A program made the translations under genes and the position numbers. 64,000 nt of DNA from VBDM01 sp035499735 (GTDB lineage Bacteria; Pseudomonadota; Gammaproteobacteria; Burkholderiales; SG8-39). The notes under the pieces are model-generated. The model was given only the letters and a program-made list of their open reading frames with translations, did not search any database and was not told the DNA's origin. The stretch covers positions 1-64,000 of the forward strand of contig DATJYC010000011.1 of NCBI GenBank assembly GCA_035499735.1. Reading direction: 5' to 3'. Of the stretch, positions 1 through 7,519 are shown in pieces (within the stretch, counting starts at the first letter, position 1; every line of letters begins with the position of its first letter).

Positions 1-338
1 ACGACTCGGTGGGCAAGGACACCTTCGAGGGCTCGCTGGCCTGCCTGCGCCCGTTCGGGCTGATGGCGGTGTTCGGCAACGCCTCGGGCGCGGTCGACCC
101 GGTCTCGCCGGGCCTGCTGGCGGCCAAGGGCTCGCTGTACCTGACACGGCAGACGCTGTTCACGCACGCGTCGTCGCGCGAGAGCACGCAGGCGATGGCC
201 GACGACCTGTTCTCGGTGGTGGCCAGCGGCGCGGTGAAGGTCCACGTCGAACAGCGCTACCCGCTGGCCGACGCCGCGCAGGCGCACCGCGACCTCGAGT
301 CGCGCAAGACCACCGGGTCGACCGTGCTGCTGCCTTGA
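1..338 (+). CDS. Quinone oxidoreductase (zinc-free MDR family), C-terminal part
   Basis: This is the 3' end of a gene that begins before the window; the reading frame is open from base 3 and stops with TGA at 336-338. The visible ~110 residues match the end of NADPH:quinone reductase-type medium-chain dehydrogenases: the Rossmann segment with the family pattern RPFGLMAVFGNASG, then SLYLTRQTLF and a terminal block in which the cofactor-domain helix ADAAQAHRDLESRKTTGSTVL is typical of QOR. No zinc-binding cysteines are visible. Known members reduce quinones or enones with NADPH in the cytosol. Its stop overlaps the TTG start of the next gene by four bases, suggesting coupled translation. The substrate cannot be inferred. 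Confidence 0.85.
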   Translation, partial: DSVGKDTFEGSLACLRPFGLMAVFGNASGAVDPVSPGLLAAKGSLYLTRQTLFTHASSRESTQAMADDLFSVVASGAVKVHVEQRYPLADAAQAHRDLESRKTTGSTVLLP

Positions 339-1393
339 GCGGCGCGCGCGTCGGCGCCGTCAGGGGCTGGCTCAAAGCGGCCATCGCGGCGGCTGCCTGG
401 CTGGCGGCCGTGCTGCCGCCGGTGAACGCGCAGACCACGGGACAGTCCCCACTGCCGCGGCCGATCGACATCCCGGCCTGGTTCACGCCGAGCTTCCTCG
501 ACCTGCCCGACGAGCTGAAGGCCGCCAACCAGGACGGCAAGCGGCTGCTGCTGTACTTCGGCCAGGACGGCTGCCCGTACTGCCGCCGCCTGATGGAGGT
601 GAATTTCAGCCAGCGCGCGATCGCCGACAAGACGCGCGCCAACTTCCGCGCCATCGCGCTCGACATCTGGGGTGATCTCGAGCTCACGTGGACCGACGGC
701 CAGCGCACCACCGAGAAGCAGCTGGCCCGTCAACTGAAGGTGCAGTTCACGCCGACGCTGCTGTTCCTCGACGAGCGCGGTCGCGTCGACACGCGCCTGA
801 ACGGCTATTGGCCGCCGCACCGCTTCGATGCCGCGCTCGATTACGTGATCACGCCGCCGGCGCGCCGCAACGCCACGCTGGCCGAGTACCTCGAACGCCA
901 CGCCGGCGAGCCGGCGCGCGAGCAGCTCAACGACGAGCCGTTCCTGATGAAGCCGCCGTTCGACCTGCGCCGCAAGGCCGGCGGCAAGCCGCTGGCGGTG
1001 CTGTTCGAGACGCGCTCGTGCCGCGCCTGCGACGAGATGCACGCCGAGGGCTTTCAGCGCGCCGAGCTGCGCGCGCTGATCCCGCGCTTCGACGTGGCGC
1101 GCTTCGCGCTCGACGACGCCCGCGCGGTCACCACGCCGTCCGGACGCGGGATCGACGCCGCGTCGTGGGCGCGCGAGCTGAAGATCGACTACACGCCGAC
1201 CGTGGTGTTCTTCGACGACGGCAACCGCGAGGTGTTCCGCTTCGAGGGCTACCTGCGGCCGTTCCACCTGAGCGGCGCGTTCGACTACGTGGCCAGCGGT
1301 GCCTATCGCACGCAGCCGGAGTTCCAGCGCTTCCTGCAGGCCAAGGCCGAGCGGCTGCGCGAGCAGGGGCAGACGGTCGACCTCTGGCGCTGA
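335..1393 (+). CDS. Exported protein with two thioredoxin-fold domains
   Basis: 352 residues starting from TTG inside the upstream stop (TTGA overlap). Residues about 1-33 form a signal peptide with a hydrophobic run AAIAAAAWLAAVLPPVNA and an AxA-type cleavage site. Two thioredoxin-like units follow. The first has the redox motif C80-P-Y-C83 after LLLYFGQDG, and the second has C229-R-A-C232 after LAVLFETRS. Each is followed by a YTPT/FTPT segment carrying the cis-proline typical of thioredoxins. CPYC is a glutaredoxin/SoxW-like motif; CRAC is uncommon. It probably acts in the periplasm on protein disulfides or in cytochrome/sulfur-oxidation maturation, but no partner genes adjoin it. The fold is clear; the role is inference. 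Confidence 0.8.
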   Translation: MSGARVGAVRGWLKAAIAAAAWLAAVLPPVNAQTTGQSPLPRPIDIPAWFTPSFLDLPDELKAANQDGKRLLLYFGQDGCPYCRRLMEVNFSQRAIADKTRANFRAIALDIWGDLELTWTDGQRTTEKQLARQLKVQFTPTLLFLDERGRVDTRLNGYWPPHRFDAALDYVITPPARRNATLAEYLERHAGEPAREQLNDEPFLMKPPFDLRRKAGGKPLAVLFETRSCRACDEMHAEGFQRAELRALIPRFDVARFALDDARAVTTPSGRGIDAASWARELKIDYTPTVVFFDDGNREVFRFEGYLRPFHLSGAFDYVASGAYRTQPEFQRFLQAKAERLREQGQTVDLWR

Positions 1394-1479
1394 AGAGCGC
1401 GCATCGCCCGAAGGCCGGCGAGGCGTCGGCCCCCGCACGCGAGCATGACGCGCGGGCCGCCAGGCGCCACAATGCGCCC

Positions 1480-2073
1480 ATGTACCACGACGCGTCGCGC
1501 CAGCTGCAGGACCGCTTCGACACGCGGCGGCTGGCCGACCGCCTGTCCGAGAAGCTGTCGCGCACGGCGTTCACCGATGAAGACCGCGCCTTCATCGACC
1601 GCCAGGCGATGTTCTTCTTCGCCACCGCCGACGCCGATGGCTGGCCCGAGTGCTCGTACAAGGGCGGGGTGCCGGGCTTCGTGCACGTGGTCGACGCGCA
1701 GACGCTGGCGTTCCCGAGCTACGACGGCAACGGCATGTTCCGCAGCCTGGGCAACGTGCTCGCGAACTCCGCCGTCGCGCTGCTCTTCATCGACTTCGAG
1801 AAGCCGAACCGGCTTAGAGTGAACGGAACGGCCTCGGTCGACGACGCCGACCCGCTGCTCGCGGCCTTCGAGGGCGCGCAGCTGGTCGTGCGCGTGCGCA
1901 CGACGCTCGTTTTTCCCAACTGCCCGCGCTATATACACCGCATGGCCATGGTCGAGGCGTCGCCCTACGCGCCGCGCCCCGGCCACACGCCGCCGGTGCC
2001 GAAATGGAAGCGCTTCGAGGCGTTCTGCGACGTGCTGCCGCGGGACGATCCGGCGCGGCGGGACCGCAGCTAG
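1480..2073 (+). CDS. Pyridoxamine 5'-phosphate oxidase-family flavin-binding protein
   Basis: 197 residues. The ATG at 1480 gives MYHDASRQLQDRFD; the open frame extends far upstream but there overlaps the real thioredoxin gene. The split-barrel FMN-binding fold is shown by MFFFATADADGWPECSYKGGVPGFVHV, then LAFPSYDGNGMFRSLGN and VALLFIDFEKPNRLRVNG, the usual order in PNPOx-like proteins with an N-terminal helical extension. The C-terminal CPRYIHRM is characteristic of the COG3576-like branch. Such proteins bind FMN or F420-like flavins, and few have a defined substrate. Its TAG stop overlaps the stop of the convergent downstream gene by three bases. Confidence 0.82.
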   Translation: MYHDASRQLQDRFDTRRLADRLSEKLSRTAFTDEDRAFIDRQAMFFFATADADGWPECSYKGGVPGFVHVVDAQTLAFPSYDGNGMFRSLGNVLANSAVALLFIDFEKPNRLRVNGTASVDDADPLLAAFEGAQLVVRVRTTLVFPNCPRYIHRMAMVEASPYAPRPGHTPPVPKWKRFEAFCDVLPRDDPARRDRS

Positions 2074-3251
2074 CCGATCCGGAACAGGCCGCGCTCGGCG
2101 CGGTGCATCCTCTCGAAGCCGGTCTCGGTCACCAGGATCAGCTCTCCGACCTGCACGCCGGCCTTCTGGTCCGGCGTGATCACGTTCGGCTGCACCACGC
2201 AGGTCATTCCCGCCTCGAGCGTCATGTCGGGCAGCGGCCCCGCCGGCCGGCTCCTCGAGCCGAGCACCGGCGGAAAGTATCCGCCGCCGAAGCCATGCAT
2301 CAGGTCATCGTATACCGTGAAGCCCGCGTCCTCGATGACGCCGGCCGCGTCGATGATCTCCCGCATGGTCGTGCCGTGGCGGACCACCCGGGTCACCGCG
2401 TCGAACGCGGCTTCGGCCGTGTCGTAGAGGCGGCGAAAGAGCGGCGTCGGCTCGGCGGCGACGGTGAAGCTGCGCAGGATCTGCCCGGGATACTCGAAGA
2501 ACTGCGCGGTGATCTCGGTCGCGACGACGTCCCCCGGACGCAGCCTGCGGCCGGACTCGATCTGCCGCGGCACGCAGTACCGGGGATCCGTCATCGGGGT
2601 CGCGAGGAAGTAGTGGATATAGGTGACCCCGCCGTGCGGATGGTAGGCTGACTCGCAGATCGCGCCGAGCTCGCGCTCGGTCATGCCGGGACGCGCGTCG
2701 CGGCGCAGGCCCTCGATCGCAAGGTCGGTGAGCGCCGCGGCTAGCTTCATCCACTGGATCTCCTCGGGAGACTTCACCAGCCGAAGGCGCACGTACTCGC
2801 GGTTCAGGTCCATCAGCGGACCGAAAGCGGCCTCGAGCTTCTTGCACCGGGAGTAGGCGAGGGCGCCCATCACGCCGACGCGCTTCGCCCTGCGCGCCTT
2901 GAGGTCGTCGAGCACTTTGTCGAAGCCGCGGTGCTCGCCCCAGCGCACTTCGGTGTCGCGCGCGAGCGTGCGCGCGAGCGGCCAGTGGTTGTACCACTCG
3001 ACGTACATGACCTGTGGCTCGCGCGGCGCGACGATCACGTAGGCCTCCACGGTGGTCGGCCACGACGTGAGCCAGCCCACGCCCGTGCCCGCGCGCTGCT
3101 CGCCGCACACGAGCAGGTGGTCGACGCCCGCCCGTTCCATCACGCCGAGCAGCGCCGCGCGCCGGCGCACCATCTCCGCGTCTGAGAAGCGCGGGTACTC
3201 CGCGGCGTGAATCGAGGCGAGCTGCGGATCGAGGTGGAGGGGGACCGGCAT
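2070..3251 (-). CDS. M24 (creatinase/prolidase-fold) protein with lost metal ligands
   Basis: 393 residues from an ATG at 3251 (MPVPLHLDPQLASIH); the frame is open further upstream but without a better start. The creatinase-type N-terminal domain (about 1-165, with HLLVCGEQ and YVEWYNHWP) precedes the pita-bread domain (MKLAAALTDLAIEGLR...GELILVTETGFERM). At the canonical metal-ligand sites of Xaa-Pro peptidases, the first Asp is Glu in GDVVATEIT, the second Asp is Gln in YPGQILRSF, the EP glutamate is Gln in CVVQPN, and the last Glu is Gly in VQVGEL. Only the His of HGFGGGYFPP remains. This argues for a non-metal, creatinase-like or other hydrolase rather than a peptidase. Substrate unknown. 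It converges on the upstream gene with overlapping stops. Confidence 0.75.
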   Translation of the reverse strand: MPVPLHLDPQLASIHAAEYPRFSDAEMVRRRAALLGVMERAGVDHLLVCGEQRAGTGVGWLTSWPTTVEAYVIVAPREPQVMYVEWYNHWPLARTLARDTEVRWGEHRGFDKVLDDLKARRAKRVGVMGALAYSRCKKLEAAFGPLMDLNREYVRLRLVKSPEEIQWMKLAAALTDLAIEGLRRDARPGMTERELGAICESAYHPHGGVTYIHYFLATPMTDPRYCVPRQIESGRRLRPGDVVATEITAQFFEYPGQILRSFTVAAEPTPLFRRLYDTAEAAFDAVTRVVRHGTTMREIIDAAGVIEDAGFTVYDDLMHGFGGGYFPPVLGSRSRPAGPLPDMTLEAGMTCVVQPNVITPDQKAGVQVGELILVTETGFERMHRAERGLFRIG

Positions 3252-3332
3252 GCAAGCGGAAGTGTAGCCGCTGCCGAAACTATCGGGGCCGGCCCCTGTC
3301 AGAGCACCTATTCGGTGAAACCGGAGCGACTC

Positions 3333-3758
3333 ATGAGACTTGCTGACAAGGGGCGCGGCGCCCTGACCGCCGTCACCGCGGCGGCGGCGGTGCTGGGACT
3401 TGGCGGGTGCGACTGGATCCAGTCGCTGTGGAAGAGCGAGCCTGCTCCGCAGGCTCAACAGGCGCCCGCGCAGGGCAAGATCGAGGTCGCGGCGGCGAAG
3501 CCCGCCGAGTCGGCGAAGCCGGTCGAGCCGCCTCCGGTCGACGAGAACAAGGTGCTCGCCGGCAAGGTCAAGTCCGCGCTCGGCGCCGATCCAGCCTTGA
3601 AGACCCTCGCGATCGACGCGGCAGCCTCGGACGGCGTGGTGACGCTCTACGGAACCGCGGACAACAAGAGGAACCGCGACAAGGCGGCGCGCGTCGCGGC
3701 GGGCGTCCCCGGAGTGAAGTCAGTCAAGAACGAGCTGGTGATCGTCGCGGGTTCGTAA
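3333..3758 (+). CDS. BON-domain lipoprotein
   Basis: 141 residues. The ATG at 3333 follows a GGAG element. A lipoprotein signal with hydrophobic run ALTAVTAAAAVLGLGGC ends at a lipobox LGGC, so the mature protein should be lipid-anchored. A linker rich in Ala, Pro and Lys (about 30-70) leads to one BON domain (about 73-140): LAGKVKSALGADPAL, then SDGVVTLYGTADNK and VPGVKSVKNELVIV. BON domains bind phospholipid or periplasmic ligands and are often stress-related (OsmY/DolP types). Most such proteins have two BON domains; this has one. Two perfect hairpins follow the stop. Function beyond envelope association is not shown. Confidence 0.85.
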   Translation: MRLADKGRGALTAVTAAAAVLGLGGCDWIQSLWKSEPAPQAQQAPAQGKIEVAAAKPAESAKPVEPPPVDENKVLAGKVKSALGADPALKTLAIDAAASDGVVTLYGTADNKRNRDKAARVAAGVPGVKSVKNELVIVAGS

Positions 3759-3760
3759 CT

Positions 3761-3779
3761 TGTCGGGTTTCCCCCGACA
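3761..3779. terminator. Hairpin after the BON gene, possible terminator
   Basis: A perfect 7-bp inverted repeat (TGTCGGG / CCCGACA) with a 5-base loop begins 3 bases after the BON stop codon. No T tract follows, so intrinsic termination is uncertain; it may act with Rho or stabilise the 3' end. Confidence 0.35.
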
Positions 3780-3817
3780 GAACCTGTCGTGCAAACCCGG
3801 CGGCAATTCGCCTGATT

Positions 3818-3837
3818 GTCTCGCAGTCTAGCGAGAC
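3818..3837. promoter_or_regulatory. Perfect inverted repeat upstream of the CHASE/PAS kinase gene
   Basis: GTCTCGC and GCGAGAC form a perfect 7-bp arm pair around a 6-base spacer, about 63 bases before the kinase ATG. It lacks a T tract. It could be an operator for the kinase operon or the second half of a termination region; the sequence alone does not decide. Confidence 0.3.
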
Positions 3838-3899
3838 TCCCTGAGCCGCTCCGGAGTACCATTTCGGGGCCGGGATACACCGGCCTCGAAGTGGCTGAG

Positions 3900-6857
3900 A
3901 TGGCTTCGGCGTCCAAGAACGGGGAGCGCGGGTTGAGGCTCGGGCGGAGCATGCCGAGCTGGGTGGTGCTCGCCATCGGCATCCCGGCCTCGATCCTGGT
4001 CTTCAACCTCCTGCAGGACTCGATCGAGAACGTCGCCCGTCTCCGCTTCGAGCGCGAGGCCAACGATGCGAACGGCATCGTTGCGGACCGGTTGCGCTCC
4101 TACGCGGACGTCCTGTACGCAGTGCGGGCGCTGTTTTCGAGCGAACAGCCGGTCAGCCGCCTTCGATTCAAGAAGTTCGTCGATTCGCTCGACCTGACTC
4201 ACCGCTACCCGGGCATGGACTCGCTGAACTACGCGGCGTACGTGACTGCGCGGGAAAAGCAGGCGTTCGAAGAGGCGGTGCGCAACGACACCAGCCTTTC
4301 CCGGGAAGGCTATCCACGCTTCGCCGTGAAGCCTTCCGGCGAGCGCTCCGAGTACTACGTCATCGTCTACATCGAGCCGATGGCGGGCTACGACTTCGCG
4401 TTCGGCCTCGACCTCGCGGCGAACCCGTCGGCCAGGGACCCGCGAAAAGTCCTCGAGGCGCTGCGCTCGGCCCGGGATACCGGGAGGCTGACCGCCTCGG
4501 GGCAGCCGCTGCGCATCCGCGAGGACAAGCAGGGGGTCTACATCGCGATGCGCGTCCCCGTGTACAGAAACGGGTGGCCTCTGGACACGGCGGGGCAGCG
4601 CCGCGCGGCCTACATGGGCTCGGTGGGTTTCGGCGTCAATCTCGTAAACCTGATGCGCGGCGTGCTGAGAGAAGACCTGCTGCAGTATACGAGGATCAGG
4701 CTCTACGACGGCGGGGCTGCCGGGCAGCACGACTCCGACCCGCCCGTCGACAAGCCTCTGCTCTTCGACAGCGACGAGCTGACGGGCGAGCCTCCGTCGC
4801 TCGACGCGGCGGGCGCGCGGACCTTCGCTCATACGGTTCCGGTCGAGCTCGGCGACCGGATCTGGGAATTCCGCTACGACGCTCCCAGGGACGTGATGAT
4901 CGAGGGCGTCAACTACTCCCTCCCATGGGTCGTGCTCGCTGGCGGCATCCTCTCGACGCTGCTCCTGTCCGGGTTCCTGTACTCCCTGTCCTCCTCCCGC
5001 GAGCGCGCGCTGAAGCTCACGCAGAAGATGACCGAGAACCTCCGCGAGAGTGAGGAACGCTTCCGCCTGATCGCCGAGAACGCGTCTGATCTGATTTCGG
5101 TCATGGACACGCAGGGCACCCGCGTCTACGCGAACCCGGCCTACGCCGGGCTTTTCGGGAGTGCCCGGGACATGATCGGAAAGGTGATGGCTGACCACCA
5201 TATCCACCCCGACGATTTTGAGCACGTCCGCCAATCCTTCCTCGAGACGGTGCGGGATGGGCAACCGCGCCATTCCGAGTTCCGCTTCCTGCTGCCCAAC
5301 GGCGAGATCCGCTACATCGAGAGCTACCGCAGCGCGGTGCTCGATCCCCAGGGACGGGTCGAATTCGTCGTCGCGGTAGCGCGCGACGTCACCGAGCGGC
5401 GCAGGACCGAGGAAGCGCTGCGCGCGCGCGACGTCCAGCTCCAGGAAGCGCAGGCGCTCGCCAACCTGGGCAGCTGGGAGTGGGACCTGCGGACGAACTC
5501 GCGCACGTGGTCGGATCAGCTGACGCGGATCTTCGGCCTGAGGCCCGGCCAGATGCCCTCGACCTTCGACGGTTTCTATCCCCTGGTGCATCCCGAGGAC
5601 CGCGCGCGCACCGCCAGGCTCGCAAGCGAGGCGCTGCGCACCGGCAAGAGCTACGAGAGCCAGTTCCGCATCGTGCGGCCCGACAGCCTGGTCCGGACCC
5701 TGCACAATCAGGCGCGCGTCGACCGCGACGACGCCGGCAGGGCGGTGCGCGTTATCGGCGTGTGCCAGGACATCACCGAGAGGAGGCTCGCCGAGGAGCA
5801 GGTGCGGATCTCGCAGGAGCGCTTCCGCATGATGGTGGAGAACGTGCGCGACTACGCCATCTATATGCTCGACACGCGCGGCTACGTCACGAGCTGGAAC
5901 CTGGGTGCGGAGCGCATAGAGGGCTACGTCGCCGACGAGATCATCGGCAAGCACTACTCGCGATTCTTCCTGCCCGACCACGCAATGCGGGGCGACCCGG
6001 GCATGCAGCTCCAGTTCGCCTCGATCCAGGGACGCTACGAGAGCGAGGGCTGGCGCGTGCGCAAGAACGGCTCGCAGTTCTGGGCGCACGTCATCCTCAC
6101 GCCCCTGCGCGACGAGACCGGAGAGCAGCGCGGCTTCTCGGAGATCGTGCACGACATCACCGACCGCAAGCGCGCCGAGGAGGACCTGTACAGCTACGCC
6201 GATCGCCTGAAGACCACGTCGCGGCGGCTGGTGGAGGTGCAGGAGTCCGAGCGGCGCCTGCTCGCGACCGAGCTGCACGACCGGGTCGGGCAGAACCTCA
6301 CCGCGCTCGGCATCAACCTGTCGATCATCGCGGGCGGCCTGCCCGGGGGGGCGAAGCCCGAGCTCGCCGCGCGCCTGGAGGACTGCAACGCCCTGGTCGA
6401 GGCGACGGTCGATGCGATGCGCGACGTCATGGCCGAGCTGCGGCCGCATGCGCTCGACGACTACGGGCTTCCGGCCGCGCTGCGCTCGCTTGCCACGGGA
6501 TTCTCACGCCGGACCGGAATCCACGTCGATTTCGAGAAGGAGGGCAGGGGCGCGGATCTGCCGAAGCCGGTCGACCTCGCGATGTTCCGCATCGCTCAGG
6601 AGGCGCTCAACAACGTCGCCAAGCACGCGCGCGCGAAGCGCGTCGAGATCGCGATCCGGCGCAAGAACGGCGCTGCGGCGCTCTCGGTGCGCGACAACGG
6701 CGTCGGCTTCGATCCGGAGCGGATCGGCGGTCCGCGCGCGGAAGCGGGCTGGGGGCTGCTCATCATGAGAGAGCGCGCCGAGGCGGTCGGCGCGCAGTTC
6801 AGCCTCAAGGCCGTACCCAACCAGGGCGTGCAGGTGCTCGTGGAATACAATGCTTGA
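3900..6857 (+). CDS. CHASE-PAS hybrid sensor histidine kinase (NarL partner type)
   Basis: 985 residues using the ATG at 3900; GTG at 3891 is an alternative. TM1 (about 18-38) and TM2 (about 340-362) enclose a CHASE-type periplasmic sensor with the typical segment RYPGMDSLNYAAYV and later FAFGLDLAANP. Three PAS domains follow: about 384-500 (SEERFRLIAENASD), 513-630 (LGSWEWDLRTNSRTWSDQ, PAS_3 type) and 638-757 (SQERFRMMVENVRDYAIYML). The HisKA_3 dimerisation region (about 773-840) carries His793 in ELHDRVGQNL, and the ATPase has N-box NVAKHA and DNGVGF. This class phosphorylates LuxR-type regulators, and one follows 13 bases later. The ligand for the CHASE sensor is unknown. Confidence 0.92.
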   Translation: MASASKNGERGLRLGRSMPSWVVLAIGIPASILVFNLLQDSIENVARLRFEREANDANGIVADRLRSYADVLYAVRALFSSEQPVSRLRFKKFVDSLDLTHRYPGMDSLNYAAYVTAREKQAFEEAVRNDTSLSREGYPRFAVKPSGERSEYYVIVYIEPMAGYDFAFGLDLAANPSARDPRKVLEALRSARDTGRLTASGQPLRIREDKQGVYIAMRVPVYRNGWPLDTAGQRRAAYMGSVGFGVNLVNLMRGVLREDLLQYTRIRLYDGGAAGQHDSDPPVDKPLLFDSDELTGEPPSLDAAGARTFAHTVPVELGDRIWEFRYDAPRDVMIEGVNYSLPWVVLAGGILSTLLLSGFLYSLSSSRERALKLTQKMTENLRESEERFRLIAENASDLISVMDTQGTRVYANPAYAGLFGSARDMIGKVMADHHIHPDDFEHVRQSFLETVRDGQPRHSEFRFLLPNGEIRYIESYRSAVLDPQGRVEFVVAVARDVTERRRTEEALRARDVQLQEAQALANLGSWEWDLRTNSRTWSDQLTRIFGLRPGQMPSTFDGFYPLVHPEDRARTARLASEALRTGKSYESQFRIVRPDSLVRTLHNQARVDRDDAGRAVRVIGVCQDITERRLAEEQVRISQERFRMMVENVRDYAIYMLDTRGYVTSWNLGAERIEGYVADEIIGKHYSRFFLPDHAMRGDPGMQLQFASIQGRYESEGWRVRKNGSQFWAHVILTPLRDETGEQRGFSEIVHDITDRKRAEEDLYSYADRLKTTSRRLVEVQESERRLLATELHDRVGQNLTALGINLSIIAGGLPGGAKPELAARLEDCNALVEATVDAMRDVMAELRPHALDDYGLPAALRSLATGFSRRTGIHVDFEKEGRGADLPKPVDLAMFRIAQEALNNVAKHARAKRVEIAIRRKNGAAALSVRDNGVGFDPERIGGPRAEAGWGLLIMRERAEAVGAQFSLKAVPNQGVQVLVEYNA

Positions 6858-6870
6858 GGGAGGAGGCGCC

Positions 6871-7509
6871 ATGGCTGTTTCAGTGATGCTTGCAGACGAT
6901 CATGCGGTCGTCCGGGACGGACTCCGGGCGCTGCTGGAGGGCGGAAGCGACCTCCACGTGGTCGGGGTCGCGGGCAACGGCCGCGAGGCTGTCGCCGAGG
7001 CGCTGCGCCTGCGGCCGGACATCGTCATCATGGACATCGCGATGCCGGAGCTCGACGGCGTCGAGGCGACGCGCCGCATCGTCGAGCGCTGCCCGGAGAC
7101 ACGCGTTCTCATCCTCTCGATGTACCTGAGCGCCGAGCATATCTACCGTGCGCTCCAGGCGGGCGCGCAGGGCTACGTGCTCAAGGAGTCCGCCGGGGAA
7201 GAGGTCGTGGACGCGATCCGCGCGCTGCGGGCGGGCAAGCGCTACCTCAGCCACCGCATCACCGAGACGGTGATCGACGACTACCTGCGCGAGGGCACCA
7301 ACGTGAGCCCGCTCGACAGCCTGTCCTTGCGCGAGCGCGACGTGCTGCAGCTCGTCGTCGAGGGGCGAACCAACGCGGCGATCGCGCAGGCGCTGTCGCT
7401 GTCTCCGAAGACGGTCGAGACCTATCGCGCGCGCATCATGAAGAAGCTCAAGGTGCGCGATACCGTGGAGCTGGTCAAATTCTCGATGAGGCACGGGCTC
7501 ATCAGCTAA
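6871..7509 (+). CDS. NarL/FixJ-type response regulator
   Basis: 212 residues. The ATG at 6871 is preceded by a strong AGGAGG at 6861-6866, which decides this start over an upstream ATG at 6850. The receiver domain has the acidic pair D9-D10, phospho-acceptor D55 (IVIMD) and the Lys of YVLKESAG. A LuxR-type helix-turn-helix occupies about 147-205 (SLRERDVLQLVVEGRTNAA and SPKTVETYRARIMKKL). It is the evident partner of the CHASE/PAS kinase just upstream. Because the permease and AttH-like genes follow at once in the same direction, they are plausible targets or operon members; this is inference. Confidence 0.93.
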   Translation: MAVSVMLADDHAVVRDGLRALLEGGSDLHVVGVAGNGREAVAEALRLRPDIVIMDIAMPELDGVEATRRIVERCPETRVLILSMYLSAEHIYRALQAGAQGYVLKESAGEEVVDAIRALRAGKRYLSHRITETVIDDYLREGTNVSPLDSLSLRERDVLQLVVEGRTNAAIAQALSLSPKTVETYRARIMKKLKVRDTVELVKFSMRHGLIS

Positions 7510-7519
7510 CATCGGAGGG

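Noticed and set aside
1..2073. A contig-chimera boundary near 2070, suggested by slightly different codon flavour
   Set aside because: The two genes meet tail-to-tail with overlapping stops, and the composition difference by eye is too small to support a break.
3828..6449. An 873-codon minus-strand frame across the CHASE/PAS kinase
   Set aside because: No recognisable domain; the plus-strand kinase accounts for the region.
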